A stretch of DNA of 64,000 bases, from assembly GCA_011032825.1 (NCBI GenBank), contig JAADJZ010000036.1:276788-340787 (forward strand), in the 5' to 3' direction. The notes under the pieces are model-generated. The model worked only from the letters and a program-made list of their open reading frames with translations, searched no databases and had not been told where the DNA came from. Shown one piece after another: positions 44,169-55,435 of the stretch (its first letter is position 1; every line of letters starts with the position of its first letter). This stretch comes from Massariosphaeria phaeospora (taxonomy: Eukaryota; Ascomycota; Dothideomycetes; Pleosporales). A program made the position numbers and the translations under genes.

Positions 44169-47014
44169 ATGAGCCCGCGAAAGAAGTCGAAGCCTAACCC
44201 TCAGGCGCCCGCCGACGCCAGCAGCACAGGCCGCGACATCCCCGCCGACACCAGCACCACACCGACGCCCGCAAGTACACCGGGTGGAAGCGAACTCCTC
44301 CAGAATGCGTCTTCCAACGGGTCGGTAGCAGAGTCGACGGCCGCTTCGACTGCTTCCTCTACGGTTGTGGCTCCGGACGAGCAAAAGCTGAACAAGAAGG
44401 GCAGTCGCAAGTGGCTGGGCAGCGGAGGTAGCTGGCGGTCGAAGGCACCTGCAATCGTCAAGACAGCAAAGGAGAGCATCGGTGTGGCTGGGGGTGCCAC
44501 GGCAGAGTTGCCGGGCGAAGAAGGCAAGAAGCCGAAAGACGAGTCGCCGGCCAAGTTCCTGACAAAGCGCAAATCAAGCAAAGGCAACGCGATTCCGGCT
44601 TCGATGACGAAACTGAACGTGTCGTCGGACGGGTCCATAAACGAGCCACCGGTCACGAAGGCTGAGGCCGCCGAGGACAGTTCAGACGCGAGCACACTCG
44701 GGGGAGACGAGCCGCCGCTACCACCCGACCCCCCAAAGAAGAGCGGAACAGATCCGGCCACAAGTACATTCGGCTGGCGAAGCTGGTGGTCGCGCCCCGA
44801 CGGACATCCGGAGGGTGCTAAACTGAAGGATGGCTCTACAACAGAGGGCGCCGACGACGCGCAGCGAACTCCGTTACCGGGGCCTACGCCTTCTGAGGAA
44901 CCAGACGCGAAATCCAAAGAACTTGGATATGGCACCGCGCAGCCGATGTCCAGCCAAGACCGAGACACAGAAATGGAGGACGCGCCAGGCGAATCCCTTT
45001 CGGAACAGGATACCGAGATGAAGGATGCACCGTCATTAACGAGCGGTAAAAGTGCGCCCAACACCTCTAGTTCGTCGTGGTTCTGGTTGTGGAGCAGCGC
45101 GCAGAATGCGCAGACCAACCCTCCGACTGAACCTGCTGCAAATAAAACCTTGCCACCAGCAACGGATACCCCAGCAGAATCAGTGCCCGCGACTACGTCC
45201 TCTGTGCAACTGGAAGCAGGGCCAGAGGCACTTCCAACCGCTGAACTTTCTAATCCTGCAACAGCGAACCAGAAGCCCTCAGCTTGGGCATTCTGGACAA
45301 GAGGAAATCCCAAGGAACAGGAACAGCCTGCTGATGGTGTATCACACAAGCAGGTGGGCGAGGTTGCCGTCTTCAATACGCCGTCGCAATCGCGTCCAGA
45401 GGCAGCTCAATTCAATGAACAAGAGGAACAGCGAAAAGAAGCCGATCTGAAAAAGGTACCTGAAGTGGCTGCAGAAGATTCTATAACCAAAAGATCTTTG
45501 AAGTCTCTTCGCGGTCGGCCCAAGGCTAAGGGAACCACCAAAGATGCGCCAGCTGACACTCCCAGTTCCAGCAAACCCGCTACACCTTCTACGACTTCAC
45601 CAGCACCATCACCCACTCGATTAGAAGCTGCTCCGGCTGCACAGCCTGCGCATAAGCAAGCACTCAACGCGAAACATGGACCAGATAATCTCATACTACC
45701 AGAGTTCCGACATACATACGGTCTTGTACAGAAGCCGACCTATTGGCAACAAATCCGGCAGTATTTCCTCGGCGGTGAAGCAGCAATGCCGCATCTGCAC
45801 ATAAATCCGGCACCCCCTCGAATAAAAAAAGCTGTTGCCATCGGCGTACACGGCTACTTCCCAGCTCCCATTTTTCAGAAAGTTCTTGGTCAGCCGACAG
45901 GGACCTCGATACGCTTCGCCAACTCCGCGGCGACAGCTATCAAAAGCTGGACTGAAGCACGTGGGTACTGCCCCGAGATCGAACAGATAGCGCTAGAAGG
46001 GGAGGGCTTCGTTGCAGAGCGGGTGAACACTTTATGGAAGCTTCTTCTCAACTGGATCGAGCACATTAAAGCTGCTGACTTTATACTCGTTGCCTGCCAC
46101 TCCCAAGGCGTTCCAGTAGCCATCATGCTCGTCGCCAAGTTGATCCAGTTTGGGTGCGTGAATGCTACCAGAATAGGCATATGTGCCATGGCGGGCGTAA
46201 ACACCGGGCCGTTCCTGGAGTACAAGACAAAGTATCTCGGTGCAACGGCGGCGGAGCTATTCGAGTTTTCGAATCCGAAGAGTCTGGTTAGTCAGATGTA
46301 TCTTGCTGGACTTGACGAAGTGCTGCGACATGGCGTGAGAGTTCTCTACGTCGGCAGCATTGATGACCAGCTCGTATCGCTGGAGGTGAGTATCTTTTAT
46401 GCGTTTTCAGAGGAAATAGCTAATGTGTTCAGTCTTCCACGTTCTCTGTCCTTTCTCACCCCTACGTGTACCGCGCCGTATTCGTGGATGGTCGCATCCA
46501 CGCTCCCGACTTCATTACCCATCTCGTGGGCTTCGCGCTCAAGCTCCGCAACTTGGGTCTACCTGATCACGGACTCATTCGCGAGCTATCCCCCGCGCTC
46601 GCTGGTTCCCTCTACGGCGGCGAGGGCCACTCCCGCGTCTACGAAGACCCACGGGTCTACGAACTCGCCATGCAGCACGCTCTCGAAACTACGTCCCTCC
46701 CGATTCAGCCCCAGCAACGTCCCGCCACGTCCACATCCTTCCAAGGCATCAACATCCCTATCCCCGGCGCCAAGATCGACGGGAAGGATGTGTACAAGCT
46801 CAGGGTGAAGGACTATGAAGGTGTAGGGACAGGGAACCAGAATCCGTTTTTCCTACCTTGGGCTATGAGGGGCTTGCTGGAGGAAGAGTTCGTGAAGAAG
46901 GAGTTGGGGGAGGAGGTCGAGAAGTTGCTAGCTATGTTCGAGGACTGGAAACCCACAGGAAAGCAGCTGAAGGATGTGAAGTTTAGGCTTGAGGGTGTCA
47001 GGAGCAAACTTTAA
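44169..47014 (+). CDS. YML020W-like alpha/beta-hydrolase
   Basis: Exons are 44169-46385 and 46433-47014 (932 residues). The 47-bp intron joins DDQLVSLE to SSTFSVLSHPYVYR. The first 480 residues are low-complexity and polar, with TSTTP, DTEMEDAP and DTEMKDAP motifs and FGWRSWWS and WFWLWS tryptophan clusters. The hydrolase domain begins near ILPEFRHTYGLVQKPTYWQQ. It includes AVAIGVHGYFP and the nucleophile turn ACHSQGVP (Ser645), followed by VHIPIPG-like GINIPIPGAKIDGKDVYKL near the end. This matches the uncharacterised yeast YML020W family found across ascomycetes. A lipase or esterase role is plausible but unproven. The 391-residue antisense frame arises from GC-rich third positions. Confidence 0.82.
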
Positions 47015-47436
47015 CCTACTTGTTTCAAGGGGTTCCACCGGGCGACGGGGTTCAAACGGATACAATTTACAGCCTCCAACGCGCGGCAGCGGACAGGCGT
47101 AATGGGACGGGGTTTGTATGATTTAGGTTTATTTTGCCAGGCGCGCGTGGACGCGGATACCTTGGAGTATATATACGGAAGAGCGGCGCCCTCGCACGTA
47201 ACGCATTTTCATATTCATGCTTCGTCCCATTCCATGTTGCGTGACCCATGTTTGAAGAAATCCGTAGCGCGGTTATGAAGCCACATCCGTCCCTACGCAC
47301 GTCATCAACTAACTGATAGGTATCATCATATCCTGCCAGGCAGGGCTAATCCAGTCCAGTCCAACTCAGTCCGAACGAATGTGCACGCGCCTCGACTCCC
47401 GCTTCCACCGCAAATAAGATAGCCCGTGTGATATGC
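47015..47436. other. Intergenic region, no gene seen
   Basis: A 422-bp gap between convergent genes, holding two 3' untranslated regions. Confidence 0.55.
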
Positions 47437-47942
47437 TCAATCGCCGTCGTAGAAGATCTCTTTGTAGCGGTGCGTTGCGTCGACGACTGCGCTCGCGGCG
47501 GTGAAATCTACACTTTCTGTTAGAAGATCGACGCCTTTGAATATTCTTGGGGTTGTGGCGGCGCGCCGCAGCCATACCGATGTTCGTCCCGAAGTCCGTC
47601 GCGGCTTGCACTTTGACGTTCAGGTTCTGGTCGACTTTGCCGATGATCTCGACGGCGTGGCCGACGGCTAGGTGGCAGTCCTACATCCATACATCGCTTG
47701 TTAGCCATGAGGTTCTTTTCTGTTTTAAACCTTGCATGTAAACGGGCGCATGTGGAGACGATGATCGAGAGGGAGACGTGGGTGGCACGTACGCGGTTCA
47801 ATATCAGATCGACCTGTCCGCCTGCGTCGATGACGGCTGTCTCGCCGCGCAGCTGCACGACTTTGCCGAGTATGCGCACGATTTTGTGTTGGAAGGTTTG
47901 CAGATGCGGGGCGAGGATGCGGGGGGTTTGGGGGTGGTCCAT
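47437..47942 (-). CDS. rfa3: Replication protein A 14-kDa subunit (Rfa3/Ssb3)
   Basis: Exons are 47942-47793, 47680-47578 and 47507-47437 (107 residues); introns are 112 and 70 bp. The spliced protein reads RILAPHLQTFQHKIVRILGKVVQLRGETAVIDAGGQ in part, then DCHLAVGHAVEIIGKVDQNLNVKVQAATDFGTNI and DFTAASAVVDATHRYKEIFY. This is the single OB-fold of RPA3 with the family's GKV and DFG-N landmarks and the usual small size. RPA3 forms the core of the single-stranded DNA-binding trimer with Rfa1 and Rfa2 in replication and repair. The last intron's acceptor is GTGTAG; using the nearer ACAG would break the frame. Confidence 0.88.
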
Positions 47943-48674
47943 TGTGGAAGGAGGTGGGATGGATGTCGGTACGGCACGGCACGCCGGGTGGCGAGTGAAG
48001 GTTTGTGTAAGGAGTTTGCGGAAGCGGTAATGTATTGTCCTATTGTTGTCGAAGAGAAGGTTGATGAAGACGCGTAACGCGGTTTAGCGAATGCACGTGA
48101 GATAGTGGGGCTCTTGGCTATCTAGACCGCGTTAGGTTTAGTTGAATGAGATCTGGGCACAACTCGCCTCGAAACATCTCGCAACGTCCACATCATCAAT
48201 CCAGAATGATGCCAACTCCCTCTGTCCCGGTGAAGTCTATTATAACAGAAGCGTCACCTCAAAGGACTGTGTGTGGCAACCCAACCCTCCGTACAGACTG
48301 ATGCCTTCTTACGAATTTCTTTGACTACACCTGTACTCGGCCATGTACGAATGATGTGTGCGGAGATGCATGGTTTTGCACGCATGTCAGATGCCAAGAG
48401 GGTAATTTGATGACTACATGCAGGACACCACACACAAAGAGACTCTTTCTCTACCCATTGGGGACATGATGCAGCGAAATGGAGGCTGACAAACACAGTA
48501 CCTACCTGTCATAGGTGCTACCCTTCTTGGCTTGCAGATCGTAACCGTCCGCATGTTTTCCGATGTCTATTGGCATGTTCGATCACTCGCTCGAAAGACG
48601 TATAAAGACACGATCCTTAGCCATCCTCAGTATGCCTGTAGGTCGTAAAGCGGCGTAAGAAGCACGACATCGCA
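47943..48674. other. Intergenic region, no gene seen
   Basis: A 732-bp gap between divergent genes; no convincing frame or repeat. Confidence 0.55.
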
Positions 48675-50120
48675 ATGTTCCCTCTCGTTTTTTCTATTAC
48701 CCTCTTCTCTCTGGTATACACGGGCGGAGCTCTAATCAATGAGGCCGCATTCTCGCCGGACCATATCATCTCCAAAGATGTCGCTATCATTGGTGGCGGT
48801 GCATCCGGCACGTACGCCGCCATCCGCCTCCGCGAAGACCTCAAGACGAGCATCATTCTCATTGAGAAAGAGCCGGAACTAGGTGGCCATGTGGAGACTT
48901 ACTTTGTGCCGGAAACACAAACCACACTTGAATATGGTGTGCAATCTTACATTCGCTACGGTCATGCCGTAGACTTTTTTGCGCGGTTCAACGTTAGCAT
49001 AGTCCCTTTCGCCCCGAGAAGGCTGACCAACGTCAATGTCAACGCCGAAACTGGAGCGCTGTTGGAGGGCTACATCCCACCTACCAATAATGCGACAACT
49101 GAGGCTTTCCAACGCTGGCTGAAGATTGTGGAGAAATACGAGTCGATTCTGAATCCTGGATACTGGGAGTTTCCTGCCCCAGATGATATACCATCAGACC
49201 TCCTTCTCCCATTTGGGGAATTTGCAGCAGCTCATAATATCGCAGCAGCGGTACCACGCATTATGACGATATCTGGCATCGGTGTGGGTGGTATCAAGAC
49301 TATACTCACATTATACGTTGCGCAAGCCTTCGGGGCGCCCATTACTAGGGGTGTAATTGCCAACAGCCTTTTTGTTCCCGAAGGCTCGAACAGCCTGCTT
49401 TACCAACGGGCACTCACGCAGCTAGGATCGGACGTTCTACTCTCGAGCCAAGTCAGAAGAGCAGTAAGAGATGAGACTGGCATAAGGCTCGTGGTGAAGA
49501 GTAAAAGGGGCTCTTATCTCATCAAAGCAAAACGCCTCTTATACTCGGCTGCACCAAGTTTACACAACCTGGCAAATTTCGATGTCGACGAGAAAGAGAA
49601 CAAAGTATTTGGTACTTGGACACGCAGCTGGTCCTTTCTCGGCGTAGCGCACATCCCGTGCATCCTAGAGAACTACGGTATAAGCTACGTATCTCTGGAA
49701 GCAGTTCCGTCCGATCATCTCGCTGTGCGCAACAGCCCGTTCTCCCTTGGTCTTACGTCAACGGGACCGGCAGGCTTAGGGCTCTTCCGAGTGCTCTTTG
49801 CATCGAACTACTCACTCACGTATGACGAAGCAAAAGCCACCATCCAGCAAAACGTTCAAAATCTCGTCAACTCTGGAACATTAAACTACACAGGAGACTG
49901 TGCGGTGGAGTTCAAAACATTTACCGACCATCATTCCGTGACATCGGAACAAACATCCGAGCAGCTCAGGGCGGGGTTCATTCAGGACTTATATGCGTTG
50001 CAAGGATACCGGTCGACGTGGTACACTGGTTCTTTGTGGGGTGTGAGATATTCCAGCAACGTTTGGGCATATACAGATACGGTGCTACCAAGACTGTTGG
50101 CTGATATATCCGGTGGCTAG
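48675..50120 (+). CDS. Secreted or vesicular FAD-dependent oxidoreductase
   Basis: A single-exon gene coding 481 residues. Residues 1-19 (MFPLVFSITLFSLVYTGGA) are a signal peptide. The FAD-binding Rossmann fold starts at about residue 36: VAIIGGGASGTYAAIRL, then IILIEKEPELGGHVETY. The GG-doublet form is that of the amine-oxidase-like FAD/NAD(P) family, to which fungal beta-cyclopiazonate-dehydrogenase-like proteins belong. Several N-glycosylation sites (NVSI, NATT, NYSL, NYTG) fit the secretory route. The reaction is unknown. The next gene is convergent, with the two stop codons 1 base apart. Confidence 0.82.
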   Translation: MFPLVFSITLFSLVYTGGALINEAAFSPDHIISKDVAIIGGGASGTYAAIRLREDLKTSIILIEKEPELGGHVETYFVPETQTTLEYGVQSYIRYGHAVDFFARFNVSIVPFAPRRLTNVNVNAETGALLEGYIPPTNNATTEAFQRWLKIVEKYESILNPGYWEFPAPDDIPSDLLLPFGEFAAAHNIAAAVPRIMTISGIGVGGIKTILTLYVAQAFGAPITRGVIANSLFVPEGSNSLLYQRALTQLGSDVLLSSQVRRAVRDETGIRLVVKSKRGSYLIKAKRLLYSAAPSLHNLANFDVDEKENKVFGTWTRSWSFLGVAHIPCILENYGISYVSLEAVPSDHLAVRNSPFSLGLTSTGPAGLGLFRVLFASNYSLTYDEAKATIQQNVQNLVNSGTLNYTGDCAVEFKTFTDHHSVTSEQTSEQLRAGFIQDLYALQGYRSTWYTGSLWGVRYSSNVWAYTDTVLPRLLADISGG

Positions 50121-50121
50121 C

Positions 50122-52134
50122 TCAACTCATCCACTCCTGTACATCGTAGAACGTCTCTTCATCGAGCTCTTCTTCCGCCCTCGCATCCAAGTCCGCCAAA
50201 AAATGCTCATGCATCTGATTATGCCCAGTAGCCTGAAGATATGCAGAATATCCCAAAGGCGTCATAAGATTAGGCAAAAAACTATTGACGTGACGGGGGT
50301 GGGTGAGTACTAAAACATTGGCGTTTACGTGCGGATCTGCGCCTTTATCCAACAGGAAGCGAATTTTTGGACACAGCCTGTTTGTCATCCTGCTAGATAG
50401 CGACATCACCGCATAGTGCAACGGGGTCCATCCCCATTGGTCTCTCTTGTTCACAGTGGTCATACCATAATGGTGGTAGATGTGTTCCAGAGGGCGAACA
50501 CCACATTCCAGCCCGGCCGCGAAGTGCAGAGCTGTGCGCCCATCTGCAAACGTCTTGGTTATTTGGCCACCCGCCCGTGACAGAAAATCGATAGTTTTGA
50601 TACATATGTCCGGATCCTCGCCGCGCAAAGCCATGCGCAAAGCAGAAGTGCCGGTCTTCACAGAGTCAAAGTCCGCGTAGCATTCATTGAAAAGGAACTG
50701 GAAATACCGTAAATACCGCAACGGAGTATCGGGATCGTATAAGAAGCCGGTGATATCTAAAGTCGTCATGGTGTACCCTGCGATCACTTCGTGGAGGTTA
50801 GCGCCGTGTTTAACGAGCAATTTGAGGATGTCGAGCCACACGGTGATCTTTGGCAGGTCTGGCATAGAGGTTACTATGCTGCACATGGATTATTGTAATC
50901 GTCCGAAGCCGCATACGGCGAATACGGGAACACTGCGGGATTTAGTGAGACAGGAAGACACCCGGTGAAAGCGGTAGGGCTTACACTCGCTCGTCGTCGC
51001 CTATGTTTGGATCAGCCCCCTCGTTTAACAAGCATTATATTGCTTCCAGGTTCGAGGTATACAGAGCCGACTCGATTGCGAGCTAGACCTGCCGTCAGAG
51101 TGTTCAGGTTGAAAATGTAGGTCAGTTAATAGTTCTACTCACCAAGAGCGGTGTTTTTCCTGCGCAAATAGTTCTATCGTTTATGCTCCAGGGCTGTTCC
51201 CGCAGACACTCTCGTATTTCGTCCGTGTCCCCATCCTTACAGGCTCTCATGAGCCTCGTATGAATCGATACCTGATTCTGGATTCTGAGGTAGCCGGGAA
51301 GGATCGACACATGTCCCCAGCCAAGACATGCAAACTGCAGGTACACAGACACGGCTTTTCCAAGCCAGCTAGAACACTTGTATCCAAGATGTACTTGCAC
51401 TACCTCGCCGTTTCCTGCTCTAGAGAGCAGATTGATGGAGCCGTAGAAGCCGAAATTCCTGGGGTACGAGTCGAGGACTAGGATGTAGCCCTTTGGCGAT
51501 CTCATCAGAGAACCACATGTTGTAGTTGAAGTGCGGCTCGCAGTTCCAATGGAGCTGGTGGAGATGGCATTCGGGTGTTGTGGTGTACAGATTTGACTCT
51601 GTATCACGCGGAGAGATCCTAATGTGAGCGAAGACAAATGGCTTTGATAAAGTAAGTCTCAAGCCAACTTTATTAGATACAAGACTTACATATCCAGAAG
51701 CTGGTTAAAGAACTTCAAGTTGCTCTCTGCATCTCGCAACTCGCCAAGCAATTTACCCATATGCTCTCGCCCCACAAGAGAGCAAACCTAATCTTCTTTC
51801 TCCGTCGTCCAGAACCCTGTGCACCATTCCTTGAGCACTCTTCCCGCATCTTTTCCATTGCATCTTCCACGTCTATGAGCACCGACTGCAGCAGGTTCTG
51901 CAGCTCAGCAGGAAGCACTGCATCGTCTTGCAAGCCTTGCAGTGAGCCTTTGAGAAAGTCTAGACCTCCATGGAGTCGAGTCAGATTGCGTTCAACGCGT
52001 TTCAGCTCAACAGGTGCGTCCTCCTTGTCGCGATGGAATTGTTTGAGCGCTTGTGCGGTTCTGAGAAGGTGTGTCAGGAGCTGAGAGAAAGACGCTACTG
52101 CCGCAACGGCGGCGACAGCCTCGACGCCTGACAT
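50122..52134 (-). pseudogene. Decayed ankyrin-repeat protein with NLR-type N-terminal domain
   Basis: Minus-strand pieces of one gene: the N-terminal helical domain from ATG 52134 (MSGVEAVAAVAAVASFSQLL, the type found before fungal ankyrin and NACHT proteins), a middle region (51637-51122) and an ankyrin part (50886-50122; GRTALHFAAG, WGWTPLHYAV, KIRFLLDKGADP). Breaks: a one-base shift near 51768-51773 before MGKLLGELRDAESNL; another shift near 51490-51520 between DEIAKG and SPKGYILV; a TAA at 51037-51035 in LAIESALYTSNLEAI-stop-CLLNEGADPN; and a TAA just before the last frame near 50890. Introns are still recognisable (51118-51068 region, GTGAGT..GGCAG). The remaining ankyrin frame could give a truncated protein. 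The family is often involved in allorecognition or interaction scaffolds. Confidence 0.68.
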
Positions 52135-52923
52135 GCTGGATGAGTGGTCTTTCGAATACTCGCAATAACGTGAAAAACTGCTCAGATATTTCCCACGATG
52201 AAAAGAGAAGGACACGATAGGTATTTCGATGCCGTTGACTTGTTTACATATACAAAAGTAAAGATGCGTGATGTGAACTACTCAGATAAAATTGATGGTG
52301 AGTGGGAGGTAGAAGGCTGGAGATGAACTGGGAGTTCAGCTCTGTGAGAGGTTTGGCATGCATGACCCATTGGTTCCAAAAAGGCGGACCGCAAGGCAGC
52401 CTTCAGCCTCGCCATAACATGCGGTATAGGAGAACACCACCGGTCGAGCAAATGCATGTTTTGCATCGAATAGATTCATGTCAGTACAATGAAGTTTGGA
52501 ATCGAATGAAATTCTAAAGAGCGTGGTATTATGTATCAGCCCCAGTCGCGACAGTGCCTGTCCAATCAGCCATATATTGAGACGAAATTTTACCCGAACG
52601 TAGTTGACTTAACGACAGTGTCATTGCTACGTTGAACTGGACGCCTCATATGCGTACCGCAACAACTACTGGCGATGCAATGCTTGCAGAATCCAGGAAC
52701 CAGCATGAAAAGCGAAAGGCTTTGCTGGCTTGTCGGCAAAAGCCAACTTGCTAACTCACCGAAAGGCTGACCGCAAGGCACCCCGCAATTCCGCTCAGCT
52801 CAGCTCGTACCCAGGCCCGGCATAAAAAAGCCAGCCATCCCACTCCATACCATGCATTTACCTTCATTGAAAAGACAACAACACAAGTCGCAGCACCGAT
52901 AACACCGCCATCATCACATCACG
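52135..52923. other. Intergenic region, no gene seen
   Basis: A 789-bp gap between divergent units. CATAAAAAAG at about 52821-52830 lies some 95 bp before the next ATG and may act as a TATA-like element. Confidence 0.5.
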
Positions 52924-53202
52924 ATGCCGAACGCCCAGAAGCAGAACCAGCCCGCAACTATCTCTTCAGCGACAAGAGGGCCTAAAAACGCGAATCCGGA
53001 GCCGGAGCCGGACTATGTGTGGTACTGTGTACGTATATATCAAGTTGGCTTTATAACCCTAGTTAACCTGATTTGGCTGCAGTGCTATTGTGGAGTTAGG
53101 AATACTCGCATGTTTGAGGCGGGATGTACGACTTGCTCCAACCACTGGCGATGTTCCATGTGCAGGATCGAGAAAGTGGAAGGTCGTTCAATTAGGGAAT
53201 AG
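52924..53202 (+). CDS. Small cysteine-rich protein, probable zinc-binding
   Basis: Predicted exons are 52924-53028 and 53083-53202 (74 residues). The 54-bp intron has GTACGT, GTTAACC/TGATTTG and CTGCAG signals. The spliced C-terminal half is YVWYC-CYCGVRNTRMFEAGCTTCSNHWRCSMC: a CCxC group and a CxxC..CxxC group, resembling the short Cys-rich zinc-ribbon-like proteins numerous in Dothideomycetes (WYCCxCG..C..C..CxxC). The N-terminal 30 residues are polar and unstructured. The intron has a length divisible by three and no stop, so retention would insert 18 hydrophobic residues. No signal peptide is present. Function unknown. Confidence 0.7.
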   Translation: MPNAQKQNQPATISSATRGPKNANPEPEPDYVWYCVRIYQVGFITLVNLIWLQCYCGVRNTRMFEAGCTTCSNHWRCSMCRIEKVEGRSIRE

Positions 53203-53410
53203 CAGAGCGCCGCTATAGACTAAATGATCACCTTGGAAATGGTATCAGTTGGATAAACAGGTTAGGAAATAGTACCTGATGGTCTTCGCACAGAACCTTG
53301 GAATGTTGTCATACCAGCCTGGCCCCTATGTTCTTCGTGAAAAGATGAAAAATTAAGACTTGATTGGATTTTCGCGGGTGGGATACAAACTGTGGTCGAT
53401 GGGGACTTAT

Positions 53411-54865
53411 CTAGCACAAAGGAGTAATTTTCCCCCTACGTATCTCCTCTGCCACAAGCGCTCGCACTTCATTCCACCGCTCCCGCGCATCTTCTTCGGC
53501 GTCGAAGGAGTACAGCCATCGGTTCTACACATGCGAAGTTAGTACCACATCAATGTCTCAATCCACATCCCGAGCTCCCATCAAAGACAAAGATAGAGTG
53601 AAACGTACCTTGATCTTCACATCCTCGGGATCAATCTCCTTGTCCTCCTCCACCGTCTTCAACGCGCCATGCCACCGATCCCGCAAATCCTCACCATTCC
53701 GCTGACTCATCCTCGTGCGCGGAAAACGAATCTTCTCATAGCACCGCGTCGCGACTCTCACATCGCCGCTCTCTGCGATCTGGTCCAGACACACGGCCAG
53801 CACGCCCGCACTCTCGACCGCCTGACTCGCCCCCTGCGCACTCGTGGGTAGATGGGCGTGGCAGCTGTCTCCCAGCAACGCAATGCGCCCCGTCCCGCTA
53901 CTAACCCACGTCGGCAGCGGCTCGCGATAGCAGATCTTCCAGTCTAGACAGCTTTCCGTTTCCTCGATGATGCCGCGGATATCTGGATCCAGCGTCTGCA
54001 CGAGGCGCCGCACTTCCGCCATGTCGCCGGGCTGGAACCAGCTCTCAGGCACGTCGCCGTCGTCCTTGTGCGTGATGATCCAGTTGAACTCGTCGCCGCC
54101 GCGCAACGTGTTCTGCACCAGATGCAGATCCGGCCCGATCCAAAAATTGACGCAGTCAGCGCCCATGTACTTATTGATCTTGGGGTTCGCTTTCTGCGCA
54201 GCAGTCGGCCGGAAGTAGGCGCGGAAGCACGCGTAGCCGCTGGAGATGGGGTCGTCCTGCATGTTGAGGACGAGCGGGCGCGCGAGCGATTTGATGCCGT
54301 CAGCGGCGACGACGATGTCGGCGCGCAACTGCTCGCCGGACTTGAGCGTGATGATGGGCTGCGGGTCAACGTCGTCGTAGGCGACGACTTCGCAGCCCAT
54401 GCGGATCGGGATGGCGCGCTGGCGCACCCACGCGAGGAACACGTCGTGGTAGTCGCCACGGTGGCCGATGTAGCCGGCCATGTCCATGAGGGGCTGCACG
54501 GCGAGCTCCTTGCCGTCGCGCCAGCGGCGGATGGTCATGTTGGGGGCTTGGTTGCCGATGCGTTTGATTTCGTCGACGGGGCAGCCCCATTTTGCGAGCA
54601 GGTCCAGGGCATTTTGGCCGAGGCCGAGAGAGTCGCCTAGGCGGCCGAAGGCGCGGACTTTGTCGAGGACGCAGAGGACGCGGTGGCCGTGATGGTGGAG
54701 GGCGAGAGCGGTTGCGCAGCCGCCGAGGCCCGCGCCAATTACGATTGCTGGGAGAGTTAGTATGGGTGAGTCGATTGTAGTAAAAGGTATCAGTGGGTAT
54801 TGTTCCGTACCTGTAAGTGGAGGATTGTGAGAAGACGGAAGCGGTTGGTATGGCATAGATCCCAT
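53411..54865 (-). CDS. Class A FAD-dependent monooxygenase (salicylate-hydroxylase-like)
   Basis: Exons are 54865-54811, 54747-53609 and 53524-53411 (435 residues); introns are 63 bp (TACTAAC branch) and 84 bp (TACTAAC, TGTAG). The first splice forms PPLTAIVIGAGLGGCATALAL, the FAD GxGxxG fold (about residues 20-34). The DG motif (VVAADGIKSLAR) and the GD motif (RIALLGDSCHAHLPTSAQGASQAVE) are both intact. The last exon adds NRWLYSFDAEEDA, a tail common in fungal FAD monooxygenases of this group. These enzymes hydroxylate aromatic or polyketide substrates with NAD(P)H and oxygen. It is the left member of the oxidoreductase group up to 61.1 kb. The 9-bp-longer frame begins at a TTG and is not used. 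Confidence 0.88.
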
Positions 54866-55435
54866 CGTCGACAACGGAACGTTTTAGTCACGGTAGGTGA
54901 GCTTCAAGGTAAATATGAACAGTTAACGCGGATATAGTGTGCGACGATCGGATGTAAAAAGTGTCAACTGTAGATCGGAAGACTCGGATGCATCTGAACT
55001 CTACAAACAAGCAGCAAGTATCTCGTGCGAGGCGCGTGGCGCGTGGCCGGAGACATCATCCCACAATATCGTGTCTCGGAGACACAGATCCAGGAGCTTG
55101 GAGAAGCGGACGTGGGGTCTGCAGGGTCCAAGATGTGGGGAAGGGTGGAGGAGGGGAAGATCGCCACGTGCGGAATTGAATCCGATGCAGATACGCAACC
55201 CGGGAATATTGAAGAGACTACTGAGCAAACTAATTTTTTACATCGCAGTGGTGACACGTACGATTTTGACCGACTATGCGTGGTCCGCGTTAGCTGTGTT
55301 GTAAGCTAGTACTGGCATCCGATACAATGGCAAGTTTGAACAAGGATTGAGATAGTCTACAAGAAGCCCATCGTACATGGCATACAGGGTAACGCGAAAT
55401 TGTAGTTCAATTCTTCTGTACACGTACCAATCAAT
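54866..55435. other. Intergenic region, no gene seen
   Basis: A 570-bp gap between two minus-strand genes; it must hold the monooxygenase promoter. Overlapping frames in it are shadows. Confidence 0.5.

Noticed and set aside
44201..45376. 391-residue minus-strand frame
   Set aside because: Antisense of the low-complexity part of the YML020W-like gene; Ser/Gly-rich shadow caused by GC-rich third positions.
54068..54640. 190-residue plus-strand frame
   Set aside because: Antisense of the flavin monooxygenase; Ala/Val/Asp-rich mirror.
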